DNA from: Baffinella frigidus
Taxonomy: Eukaryota; Cryptophyceae; Cryptomonadales; Baffinellaceae
DNA length: 32,073 nucleotides
NCBI GenBank assembly: GCA_026770585.1
Contig: MU647948.1
Location: forward strand, 6,435-38,507
Direction: 5' to 3'
Shown: positions 16,991 to 24,361 of the stretch, piece by piece
Position numbering within the stretch: position 1 is the first letter of the stretch
How the letters are laid out: every line of letters begins with the position of its first letter
Position numbers and translations under genes: made by a program
Notes under the pieces: generated by a model
What the model was told of the DNA's origin: nothing
What the model saw: only the letters and a program-made list of their open reading frames with translations
Databases searched by the model: none

Positions 16991-17974
16991 TTATGTGGTA
17001 TGGGACGTGTCCACAACCCACCACGGGATTGCCCGAAGACCTGCTTGAAGTGAATGTTCCTTGGTCCCAGTTCCACCCCCTTGGGTCTGTACACGAAACC
17101 AGACACGATGGTGTTTGTCCCCAGCAACGTCTGTCTCGGAATAAACACCTTTGCTATTGACACTGGCAACAGAAGCGTCCATCGCAGGTGCGAGACATGC
17201 AGCAAGCTCCCGTGGTGCAAATCCAACGACCGTACCCGCGCCATCCGACCTAACCACAACCGCAAGAGCATTGGAGTCATGCACGTTGTCCCATTGTCGT
17301 TGTAAAAAGATGTTACCACGTTGAAAACACGTCTCATTTACCACAGAAGCATTGCGCCCGCTTCGAATGGTACACTTGGGGGTTGCCATACAGTGGAACG
17401 TGTGTGTTGCAGAGTAGTCTATACAGACCCATTTGGCATGGAAATCATTCATCGTAGAACGTTCAAATGTACGTAAACGTCTCAGGTGGATACTACCCTG
17501 GAGTAGATGTGTGAGACCCCGGACACCGCTGCCATCCACCCCACCAGGGTGTAATTGACGTGATGTGAAACGCTTGTCTTTTTGACCACACAAGCGCTGC
17601 AAGGCTTCGACCTCACCCCCTACATACATGACACCACGTCGTATCGACCGTCCAGAGTTACCCCCTGATTGATTCGCACTCCAGAAGTTATCCACTCGGA
17701 CGGCCACCTCATATAAGCTCGGGTTTGCACTGAGCATTGCATTCCCTGGTTTATATGGATGCAACAGGAGCACCTCCTGGATGGGGATAAATATATCTTC
17801 TTCTGCAACGACTTGCATATCATCGTGTGCCGTTGTTTGTGTCGTAGTGGGGACACTCAAATCCATTCTCACAAAGGGGGGCATGTCCTGTTGTCCACTT
17901 ACCCGTGCCAAAAACCTGAAATTCGAGTCTACCCATTGTACCTGTTTGACTTTTTTGCGGATACTTTCTGACAT
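16991..17974 (-). CDS. HIRAN-domain protein
   Basis: A 327-aa protein if translation starts at MSESIRKK (17974). The longer frame to 18022 would overlap the TATATATA box at 18012-18019, so the later Met is preferred. Residues about 217-265 match the HIRAN domain of HLTF/Rad5: GNIFLQRQWDNVHDSNALAV, then AGTVVGFAPRELAACLAP, that is, the N-x-HD-x-NA-x-AV strand and the G-x-x-P-R-E-L-A turn. In Rad5/HLTF this domain binds free 3'-OH DNA ends at stalled forks; in viruses and bacteria it also occurs alone. No helicase or RING domain is attached. The N-terminal 200 residues are unfamiliar, with a basic patch (SIRKKVK) at the start. A role in DNA-end recognition during replication or repair is plausible. 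Confidence 0.65.
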   Translation of the reverse strand: MSESIRKKVKQVQWVDSNFRFLARVSGQQDMPPFVRMDLSVPTTTQTTAHDDMQVVAEEDIFIPIQEVLLLHPYKPGNAMLSANPSLYEVAVRVDNFWSANQSGGNSGRSIRRGVMYVGGEVEALQRLCGQKDKRFTSRQLHPGGVDGSGVRGLTHLLQGSIHLRRLRTFERSTMNDFHAKWVCIDYSATHTFHCMATPKCTIRSGRNASVVNETCFQRGNIFLQRQWDNVHDSNALAVVVRSDGAGTVVGFAPRELAACLAPAMDASVASVNSKGVYSETDVAGDKHHRVWFRVQTQGGGTGTKEHSLQAGLRAIPWWVVDTSHTT

Positions 17975-18011
17975 GTAGACAATAGCGGTCTGTACATATG
18001 ACACAGTCGTG

Positions 18012-18019
18012 TATATATA
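18012..18019 (-). promoter_or_regulatory. TATATATA box of the HIRAN gene
   Basis: Symmetric TATATATA, 38-45 nt upstream of the preferred minus-strand start at 17974. Confidence 0.4.
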
Positions 18020-18199
18020 CAACTGTAGTCAACCCCGCTCAATCAAACCATGCCTCCAACCATGCAGGTTCCCATTTACCAAACAAGTATTGCACTGAAT
18101 CTGGCAATTGCAATAATTACAATGCTCGTCATATTCGTCGGCCCACAAGTAGGTTGCTGACAATACTACGGACCCGCGTGTGTGTTGCTGGCGTGAACA

Positions 18200-18207
18200 T
18201 ATTTAAG
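18200..18207 (+). promoter_or_regulatory. TATTTAAG box that fixes the start of the Met/Gln-rich gene
   Basis: The box lies inside the longer open frame that begins at 17998, so that N-terminal extension cannot be translated from this promoter. The next in-frame ATG is at 18259. Confidence 0.6.
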
Positions 18208-18258
18208 AACCTTACACCACCCCGGTGCTATCACACATCTGTACTATACGAATTTGCG

Positions 18259-19134
18259 ATGTCCCGTGCTCCTGCACCACTGAAGATTGAGCCGACTGCC
18301 TCTACGGCTGATATGCCCATGACCAACCCTTACAGCATGCAAACTTACGGTATGCCTGGTTGTATGAACGGGTCTCAGATGATGGGACCTGTGACTAATT
18401 CCCCCCTTCATACCATGCAGAGCATGTATGGCAACACGCACATGCAGGCACCGATGGCACCGCATGGCGCACAGCTGAACTCTCCTGCTTACATGCATGG
18501 TATGCAGCCTAGCACTATGCAGAACGTGTCCGTTGTTGACTTTAAGCCAGACACCATGGCCAACAGCCAGATCGCTCAGATGCACCAGCAGTACCAGAAC
18601 CAGTTGAACACCATGACGGCAGCCCCGGGTCTTGGGTTGATTGGTCACGATGGACAGTACATACCTGCTACTGCCGCCACCCCGTACGGATCTGTCTATC
18701 ACGATTCTCATATGACGAACGCGCCGTATCATCCCCGTGGTCTTCACGATGACGTTCACCCCATGGCAAATGGACGATACAGCCAGCGAGACAACTCCCA
18801 CCATATGCCCATGTCAAGCAATGGCTACGGGGGGGGTAATGGGACGTCGTATCCCTCCTCGGTCGACCACATTGACAACACGTCTGGTCGCGCGATTAAG
18901 GATATGATCGAAGACAGTGTGGAGCGTGCAGTCAGCTCGGCGGCTAGTGCGGCGGCTAGTGCCTCGAATACCAAGCGTTCTTTTAACACTGACAGCGACG
19001 AGTCTTTCCACACGAAGCCCGCCCACGAACAGCGCCATATTGTCGGACAGGCTGTCCGGTCCGTTATGAGCGAGTTCAAGCGAGGGGATCGCTCCCGTGA
19101 TACCTCCGATTCATTCGATTCGCGATATGATTAG
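18259..19134 (+). CDS. Met/Gln/His-rich low-complexity protein (candidate virion or scaffold protein)
   Basis: A 291-aa protein from ATG 18259, beginning MSRAPAPLKIEPTAS; the TATTTAAG box at 18200 supports this start over the in-frame ATG at 17998. Residues 20-220 are strongly biased to Met, Gln, His, Pro, Ser and Tyr and look disordered. Residues 214-240 contain a helical Ala/Ser run (DMIEDSVERAVSSAASAAAS). The C-terminus is charged and helical (EQRHIVGQAVRSVMSEFKRG), ending in a Ser/Asp/Arg tail. No family is recognised. Its place between the capsid gene and heliorhodopsin, with the same promoter box, suggests a late structural or assembly protein. AATAAA follows at 19144. Confidence 0.7.
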   Translation: MSRAPAPLKIEPTASTADMPMTNPYSMQTYGMPGCMNGSQMMGPVTNSPLHTMQSMYGNTHMQAPMAPHGAQLNSPAYMHGMQPSTMQNVSVVDFKPDTMANSQIAQMHQQYQNQLNTMTAAPGLGLIGHDGQYIPATAATPYGSVYHDSHMTNAPYHPRGLHDDVHPMANGRYSQRDNSHHMPMSSNGYGGGNGTSYPSSVDHIDNTSGRAIKDMIEDSVERAVSSAASAAASASNTKRSFNTDSDESFHTKPAHEQRHIVGQAVRSVMSEFKRGDRSRDTSDSFDSRYD

Positions 19135-19143
19135 CGGTGGTAG

Positions 19144-19149
19144 AATAAA
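19144..19149 (+). terminator. AATAAA polyadenylation signal
   Basis: Hexamer 10 nt after the stop of the Met/Gln-rich gene. Confidence 0.5.
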
Positions 19150-19204
19150 TAGATTAAGTGTTGGAATGTGCAGTGTAGTCTGCATTCGTTCGACGAAGTC
19201 TACC

Positions 19205-19212
19205 TATTTAAA
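19205..19212 (+). promoter_or_regulatory. TATTTAAA box of the heliorhodopsin gene
   Basis: One-base variant of the TATTTAAG box, 47 nt before the ATG at 19259. Confidence 0.55.
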
Positions 19213-19258
19213 CTAGTACATTAATACATATAAAACACAATAACACACAAGTGGTCTG

Positions 19259-20374
19259 ATGGACACGTATACTGAAACAGATGCACCATTGCTGGACTCA
19301 CAAAGAACAGGAACGATGGAAAACAGACGGAACCCCGCTGTCAATAAAGGAGGGCTTACGTTTGCAGAGTTTTTTGGGGTCGAGACAACATTTGACTTAA
19401 TCTATGGCCTGAACTTTCTTACAGCGGGTGTGCATGCAATCAGTGCACTCATAATCCTAGTTATGTTTATGAGTAGCGAGCCGTCCCCGTCTCTGGACGA
19501 GGTCGGCGGGATCACTGTGTATCTACCGTCGGTCTGTTACACCCCTGACAGGAACAACGAAGGACGGCCCACGTTCACGCTCGAACCTCAACCGGTTGTT
19601 AGTGTTAAAACATACTTCGCTGTAATTGTCATCCTGTTCTTTGTACTGTCGGCTGGATTCCAATTCGCGGCAGGAATCCGTAAAAATGGTTACAGGAAGA
19701 GATTAGTGCGTAACGATGTCAACATATGGCGTTATGCCGAGTATAGCCTATCTGCATCCCTTATGATGGTGGCGATTGCATGCGTTCTCACGGTATACGA
19801 CTTCTTCACCCACATGCTTGTGTTTTTATGTACGTTTCTTTGTATGCATCTGGGGCTTGTCGCAGACTTCCTTCGTTATCTTCAAGGGACTCTTCACTTT
19901 GGAATCTCGCAGGACCTTGGATTGGGGACAGAGGCCTACGAAACAGCTGTGAATTGTGTCACTTCCGTGAAGCATCTCAAGTGGTTTGTACACGTACTCT
20001 CATGGGCTGCAATATTTGTACCATATTTCTGTGTCTTCTTCGTGGGGTATGGATTTACCGCGTTTGCGTTGTGGGATTGTCTCGCTGACCTGCCGGATGA
20101 TGCACGTGACATGCCGTTTTACGTGCACATGATTGTGATCCTTCAATTTTTACTGTTCAATATATTCGGTGTCGTTCAACTAATGCAGTTTCTCAGCAAT
20201 ACAGGAGAGACTACACCAAAGACAGAAAGTGCACTCTACAGATGGTTTGGATATGGTGTGGTAGAAACGGTTCAAAAGGTAGGGATTCGTACCGAACATA
20301 GGTTTATACTGCTATCCCTCATAGCAAAGTCGTTGCTTGGGTGGCTTATTGCTGCAAACCTTATATTTACATAG
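19259..20374 (+). CDS. Heliorhodopsin
   Basis: A 371-aa protein with seven membrane segments and the hallmarks of heliorhodopsins, a light-sensing retinal protein family with inverted topology. WRYAEYSLSASLMM (157-170) carries the likely counterion Glu161 in the family's EYS-x-S-x-S helix. LIAKSLLGW (354-362) in the last helix carries the likely retinal-binding Lys357. A long loop between helices 1 and 2 (about 71-115, with YLPSVC) fits the extended extracellular loop of the family. The protein is about 100 residues longer than many bacterial heliorhodopsins, partly through a 35-residue cytosolic N-terminus. Viral heliorhodopsins are known from mirusviruses and from Emiliania huxleyi viruses, where one has been reported to conduct ions. 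The function here (ion conductance or signalling) is unknown. AATAAA lies at 20387. Confidence 0.88.
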   Translation: MDTYTETDAPLLDSQRTGTMENRRNPAVNKGGLTFAEFFGVETTFDLIYGLNFLTAGVHAISALIILVMFMSSEPSPSLDEVGGITVYLPSVCYTPDRNNEGRPTFTLEPQPVVSVKTYFAVIVILFFVLSAGFQFAAGIRKNGYRKRLVRNDVNIWRYAEYSLSASLMMVAIACVLTVYDFFTHMLVFLCTFLCMHLGLVADFLRYLQGTLHFGISQDLGLGTEAYETAVNCVTSVKHLKWFVHVLSWAAIFVPYFCVFFVGYGFTAFALWDCLADLPDDARDMPFYVHMIVILQFLLFNIFGVVQLMQFLSNTGETTPKTESALYRWFGYGVVETVQKVGIRTEHRFILLSLIAKSLLGWLIAANLIFT

Positions 20375-20386
20375 ACAATACGAATG

Positions 20387-20392
20387 AATAAA
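20387..20392 (+). terminator. AATAAA polyadenylation signal of heliorhodopsin
   Basis: The hexamer lies 13 nt after the stop, in the 31-bp gap before the convergent gene at 20406. Confidence 0.5.
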
Positions 20393-20405
20393 AACTGGGT
20401 CGGTT

Positions 20406-20981
20406 TTACTTAAACGCAACGCCTAACTTAAACGCGGTACTGTCGAAACATACTGTCTCGTGAGAATTCATATGTTCTAACAATATAGATGGGGTGCTTC
20501 GCGTAGCGTCCATCTTCATTGCAAAATTCACCCCTCCCACTTGTAGCGTATGTGTTACAAACTCACTACAGAACGTCTCATCCACCTGTCCACCCGTGTA
20601 GCCAATCAACGGCCCGCAGAACATCTTGGTATTAGAGAATGAAATCTGTCGTTCTGCACAAGTTTTTGCATAGTTGTACATGAGCCAATAACTTGTGGGT
20701 GATACTAAGAACATTTTAATGCGGTAGTATGGGTTTGCATAACTACGCGGCCGAAAGAAGACCGTGTCGTCTGCAAATATAGATGCGGCCTTTTCGTCTT
20801 CGAACAAGATCTCGACATGGGACACATAATGCTTCCCGAGCGAGGCAACTAGCTTATTCAACCAGTGCTTCTCCGCACGTGGTTCATAAAAACACAGACG
20901 CACTTTCATCTGAGAATGTGCTTTGCGTCCAGTAGCAGGTTTGACGTTCATTGACGGCATTGTTACACATTTAGCCGTCAT
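20406..20981 (-). CDS. Permuted NlpC/P60 (YiiX/G6R-like) papain-fold protein
   Basis: A 191-aa protein with a histidine-before-cysteine papain-like arrangement, typical of circularly permuted NlpC/P60 proteins. His55 lies in HYVSHVEILFED, followed by an acidic patch; Cys138 lies in DETFCSEFVTHTLQVGG. These look like the catalytic pair. Relatives include bacterial YiiX and a poxvirus virion-associated protein (G6), and activities in the superfamily include amidases and lipid acyltransferases. The 30 residues before the domain are basic; an internal Met at 25 (MKVRLCFYEP) sits at the first strand and could also be the start. It is convergent with heliorhodopsin. The substrate is unknown. Confidence 0.6.
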   Translation of the reverse strand: MTAKCVTMPSMNVKPATGRKAHSQMKVRLCFYEPRAEKHWLNKLVASLGKHYVSHVEILFEDEKAASIFADDTVFFRPRSYANPYYRIKMFLVSPTSYWLMYNYAKTCAERQISFSNTKMFCGPLIGYTGGQVDETFCSEFVTHTLQVGGVNFAMKMDATRSTPSILLEHMNSHETVCFDSTAFKLGVAFK

Positions 20982-21028
20982 GGCCGCCTATGGGCTTCCT
21001 TACACGAATCGTACTCACGGGCGCCTAT

Positions 21029-21628
21029 CTACCCCGTGTCACCGACTACCCCCTCCCATGGCGAAGCGCTGTTACATTTGTCCCAGACAAACGCCTCACT
21101 TGCCTGCAACATCTTATAGACCCCAGGGTCACACAGCTCGCCACATGTGTCGTGGTCACCTATAAGCCCACGGGCCATCGCGATAGTTTCATAATACCAG
21201 CCGGTATTGTACAGGTCGAAGCATTCGAAGACGCGTTGTCTCAGTGCGATGAAGCGGTCGGCGCGCCACATCCCCAGACGGACGTCCACCTCTGTCTCGT
21301 TGCAAAGTAGGTCGAGTACTCGTGTGTCTGTGCCGTATGTACGTTCGTGGACCTTGTCGGCTTCAACAATTGCGGCTTGTAGCTCTTGGGCGTTGGCCTC
21401 CTTCATTTCGTCTACCGGACTGTCTGGCCATGGCAACGGCGATCCCATAGAAAGTGTGGATGGGCTCGACTCGGCCCACTCCATGAGGTCTTTTTCAGGA
21501 AGGAGGGTTTGAAGTTCCTCCACCCAAGCGTCTTGTTCCGTACTAAACATGGGACAATCCCCGAGAACCTCTATGTCTACCGGGTAGAGGTTCTCGGGGG
21601 TTGTACGATGGGTATTTTGGGAATCCAT
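21029..21628 (-). CDS. 199-aa acidic protein of unknown function
   Basis: No domain is recognised. The N-terminal half is rich in Asp/Glu/Pro/Ser and probably disordered (SSPSTLSMGSPLPWPDSP). The C-terminal half (about 95-199) looks folded and helical, with WRADRFIALRQRVFECFDLY and MARGLIGDHDTCGELCDPG. The codons for residues 11-23 form a perfect 15-bp inverted repeat (21559-21599), so its mRNA would carry a strong hairpin about 30 nt after the start codon. It ends 47 bp upstream of the start of the papain-fold gene on the same strand. The upstream region holds an AACACGTGTT cluster, shared with the divergent Tcp11-like gene. Confidence 0.6.
   Translation of the reverse strand: MDSQNTHRTTPENLYPVDIEVLGDCPMFSTEQDAWVEELQTLLPEKDLMEWAESSPSTLSMGSPLPWPDSPVDEMKEANAQELQAAIVEADKVHERTYGTDTRVLDLLCNETEVDVRLGMWRADRFIALRQRVFECFDLYNTGWYYETIAMARGLIGDHDTCGELCDPGVYKMLQASEAFVWDKCNSASPWEGVVGDTG
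21559..21599. repeat. Perfect 15-bp inverted repeat with an 11-nt loop
   Basis: Left arm CCCCGAGAACCTCTA (21559-21573), loop 21574-21584, right arm TAGAGGTTCTCGGGG (21585-21599). It lies within the first 25 codons of the 199-aa gene. Confidence 0.9.
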
Positions 21629-21698
21629 GGCACCGATCTAAAATGTGTTCTGTAATCTCGATACATGGTCGGAGAATACAATATAGATCAGAGAGAAA

Positions 21699-21815
21699 AA
21701 CACGTGTTCGACTGTGTGTGGTAACACGTGTTGGACTATGTGTGGAATATGTGTGGTAACACGTGTTGGGGGGTACATCGTATAACTGTTTGTAATACAC
21801 CTGGTAACACGTGTT
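21699..21815. promoter_or_regulatory. Cluster of four AACACGTGTT palindromes
   Basis: Exact copies lie at 21699-21708, 21723-21732, 21758-21767 and 21806-21815, several within the wider context GGTAACACGTGTTGG. They fill the 309-bp gap between the divergent 199-aa and Tcp11-like genes. CACGTG is the core site of bHLH and G-box bZIP factors. The spacings (24, 35 and 48 bp) are irregular, which suits binding sites better than a satellite repeat. Confidence 0.7.
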
Positions 21816-21937
21816 TCATATTCATATCCTCTACTTTTCTGAATGCCCACCCTATGAGAAGACATACGTGAGCCACATATCCCATCTCTGCACCAACTAC
21901 GACCGGTGACACTCTCAAACCTGGGAACCCGTGGCTG

Positions 21938-24247
21938 GTGATGGTGGATTCTCACATCGGGAGTCTTATGAATCGTATTTATATCCACGGAGAGAATACG
22001 GATGTGAAACAAACACGCAAGCGGAAATTGGATGATGAAGTCCTGTCTAAGATGTGCATACAACCGGGTGCTTGTGGAGCACGTAAGTACGTCGATATGA
22101 GCATTGCTGCAGGTTGTCAAGTGAGTACACTCACGCTTGCAAAAGACGCCGGTATGTATGGGATCAGTGAGTCTGGGGCTCGTGAGATCACATTTACATC
22201 TCTTTCGGAGACTCTTCGAGACATCCCGGTGGTACACATGATGAAGCATCTACTGTACCGGCTGTGTGCTATTGCAATCGACGGAGAGAAGGACCTTCCC
22301 GCGGACGAACAGGATGCCAACATCAACGTACAGTCGTTTCTCGCGTCGTACATGATCGCATTTCATCCGACAAGCGTGTTTGAGTCGACAAGTTGTCTCG
22401 AACGTCTGCTGATACACAAGGCATCTAAGATGTTGCAAGTCGTCGAGTCCATGCGCCACAACATCCTTGCAAAGGTTTCATTGCTTCAACAAATGAAGAG
22501 CGCACGTGGTCTACACACTGCAATCTTCGAGTACATGCAAACGTTTCGCGAATGGAAAGACATCGACGTAAAGAAGCTTCTTGCGCGCATGAACCACGAA
22601 CTCGAGGCGGTGCTGTTGTCCGAACAGCAACTCCATGGCCACGACACGGAGACATCTACGCTTCGCAAGGGGTTGCAATCGCAACAAAATCGTATCATCT
22701 CCGAGGCGGCTTACGTCGCTGGGAAACAGGGCGTCAAAGAGATGGACAAAGTACGTGAACGTGTCATGGGAATGCCGGTCAAACACCCAGCTCCCGAGAC
22801 TACCGCCAAGAAATGCACCGAGGTCGGTGACAACAGTGTCTATTCAGTTCTACCGAAGTCTATGTCACACGAACTTCTCACTCATGAAATCTTGCTCGAC
22901 GATTCGTTTCAGCTGGATCTCAACGGACGTCCTGCCAATGAGAGAGTGGTGTACTCGAAAATCCGGGAACAACTGGACATTGCATTCTGGCGGTCTCTCC
23001 AAGACGATCTTTACCTTACACCGCCGTTACACGTGCGCTGTGTAAACACAATCGCATCGATGAAAACAATGATCGACGATATGAAGTTTCCCGCACTTAC
23101 CGGGTCGACATACCCGCTATTCAACATGGAGGCCGTTAAAGATGAGCTTATGGACGACGACCATTCATCGTGGCCAATTGTGACATGGGATCGCTACATT
23201 CAAGTCATACGATGCCTATCCGATGGCGTGAAAGATGCCCAAACGGGTCAACTCTCCCACTCTCCGCCAAAAGATGCAACGCATGCGAATACCACCGAAG
23301 CAATTTCGGCTATGAAAAAGACGTTTGGCGACACCATACAGAGTCTGGAGGTGGTCTACGACAACCCGGGATTACAACCAAAGGTGTTTATCCAAGCACT
23401 TCAAGTTCTCATGCATACACTCAAGCGGGTTTGTGTCACGACGGTCAATACACGAATTAGCTTTATTTCGTCCGTCTTGAAGCACCAAGGCCCGCAATAT
23501 CTTCTCGACGCAACAAACAAGAAACTGGAATCCAAGACAATGACACTGGATGTTACGAGTGCATACATCGCCGACGCAGTCGAGTCTGAAGTGGCGTCGA
23601 AACACATTGACTTGCAAGACCTCATCTGTAACAAGCCCGGTACAACTGCTGCGTACAACAGCATCGTGGCTGTTGCAGTGATGTCAGCCCTCTTCAATGC
23701 CAACGAATCTACATTCCCAGAGACACTCCACCTCGACCATAGTCGTTTATGTGGTACCCACAACCGCGTCGAACTCTACACCGTCATGGGCGCGGCTCTC
23801 GGGATTGTCAATCTCTGTTTACGAGACAAGAAAATCACAACAGCTGCCGACATTATGCAAGAAATTGGAGAGTGTCTTCTGGCGAGCACCCTCGAAAACC
23901 TCGATCTCAAGGGTCGTATCATAGAGATGGTCGAGATACTTTCAGGACACCTGTCTCAACAAAATACCGACTACGTCGGAAAGTGCCTCTCGAAAAACCT
24001 TGTTGTTGGGTCAACTGTTTTCAAGTTGTCATCGGCGCGGATGAAGACCGTCATATTTCGTGCCTTTCATGGCACTGAGGTGGACATCTTTGCGGGTCTC
24101 GCTCCGTGTGTGCTGGTCGTGATCAAAGACGAGCTTCGTAAGCATGTAGAGGTTCTTCGGCAAGTACTACGCGTGACCCTCGTCGTTTACGCATCGCACT
24201 ACAACCACATCATCAAAGAAAAGGCCACTGAGATGCAGGAGCGGTAG
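21938..24247 (+). CDS. Tcp11-like helical protein
   Basis: A 769-aa, mostly helical protein. The region NVQSFLASYMIAFHPTSVFE (about 129-148), followed by LLIHKASKMLQVVESM, resembles the start of the T-complex 11 (Tcp11) domain. A later segment (SKIREQLDIAFWRSLQDDLY, about 348-367) and a C-terminal helical block also fit that family. The match is by eye and moderate. In animals Tcp11 proteins are linked to cAMP signalling, and in fungi a relative acts at mitochondria; the viral role is unknown. A basic TRKRKLDDE patch near residue 27 could be an NLS. The real start could be the second or third Met. The AACACGTGTT cluster lies 120-240 nt upstream, and there is no TATTTAAG box. Confidence 0.6.
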   Translation: MMVDSHIGSLMNRIYIHGENTDVKQTRKRKLDDEVLSKMCIQPGACGARKYVDMSIAAGCQVSTLTLAKDAGMYGISESGAREITFTSLSETLRDIPVVHMMKHLLYRLCAIAIDGEKDLPADEQDANINVQSFLASYMIAFHPTSVFESTSCLERLLIHKASKMLQVVESMRHNILAKVSLLQQMKSARGLHTAIFEYMQTFREWKDIDVKKLLARMNHELEAVLLSEQQLHGHDTETSTLRKGLQSQQNRIISEAAYVAGKQGVKEMDKVRERVMGMPVKHPAPETTAKKCTEVGDNSVYSVLPKSMSHELLTHEILLDDSFQLDLNGRPANERVVYSKIREQLDIAFWRSLQDDLYLTPPLHVRCVNTIASMKTMIDDMKFPALTGSTYPLFNMEAVKDELMDDDHSSWPIVTWDRYIQVIRCLSDGVKDAQTGQLSHSPPKDATHANTTEAISAMKKTFGDTIQSLEVVYDNPGLQPKVFIQALQVLMHTLKRVCVTTVNTRISFISSVLKHQGPQYLLDATNKKLESKTMTLDVTSAYIADAVESEVASKHIDLQDLICNKPGTTAAYNSIVAVAVMSALFNANESTFPETLHLDHSRLCGTHNRVELYTVMGAALGIVNLCLRDKKITTAADIMQEIGECLLASTLENLDLKGRIIEMVEILSGHLSQQNTDYVGKCLSKNLVVGSTVFKLSSARMKTVIFRAFHGTEVDIFAGLAPCVLVVIKDELRKHVEVLRQVLRVTLVVYASHYNHIIKEKATEMQER

Positions 24248-24274
24248 TGGGGGTGGACTTTCAAAAATGTCGTG

Positions 24275-24280
24275 TTTATT
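24275..24280 (-). terminator. AATAAA polyadenylation signal of the TBP gene
   Basis: Minus-strand AATAAA lies 82 nt after the TBP stop codon at 24362. Confidence 0.5.
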
Positions 24281-24361
24281 AAATGTATCAACTTCAACAT
24301 CCGGTATCCGTACAGGAATCCTATGTCATTCACATTTAGTAATTGAGCTCCTCGGATTCAA

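Noticed and set aside
17998-18258. An 87-residue N-terminal extension of the Met/Gln-rich protein
   Set aside because: A TATTTAAG box lies inside it at 18200, and the extension overlaps the start of the HIRAN gene; the protein is better started at 18259.
20406-20981. Capsid maturation protease of the herpesvirus/mirusvirus type
   Set aside because: That enzyme uses a Ser-His-His triad; this protein has a His/Cys papain-like arrangement.
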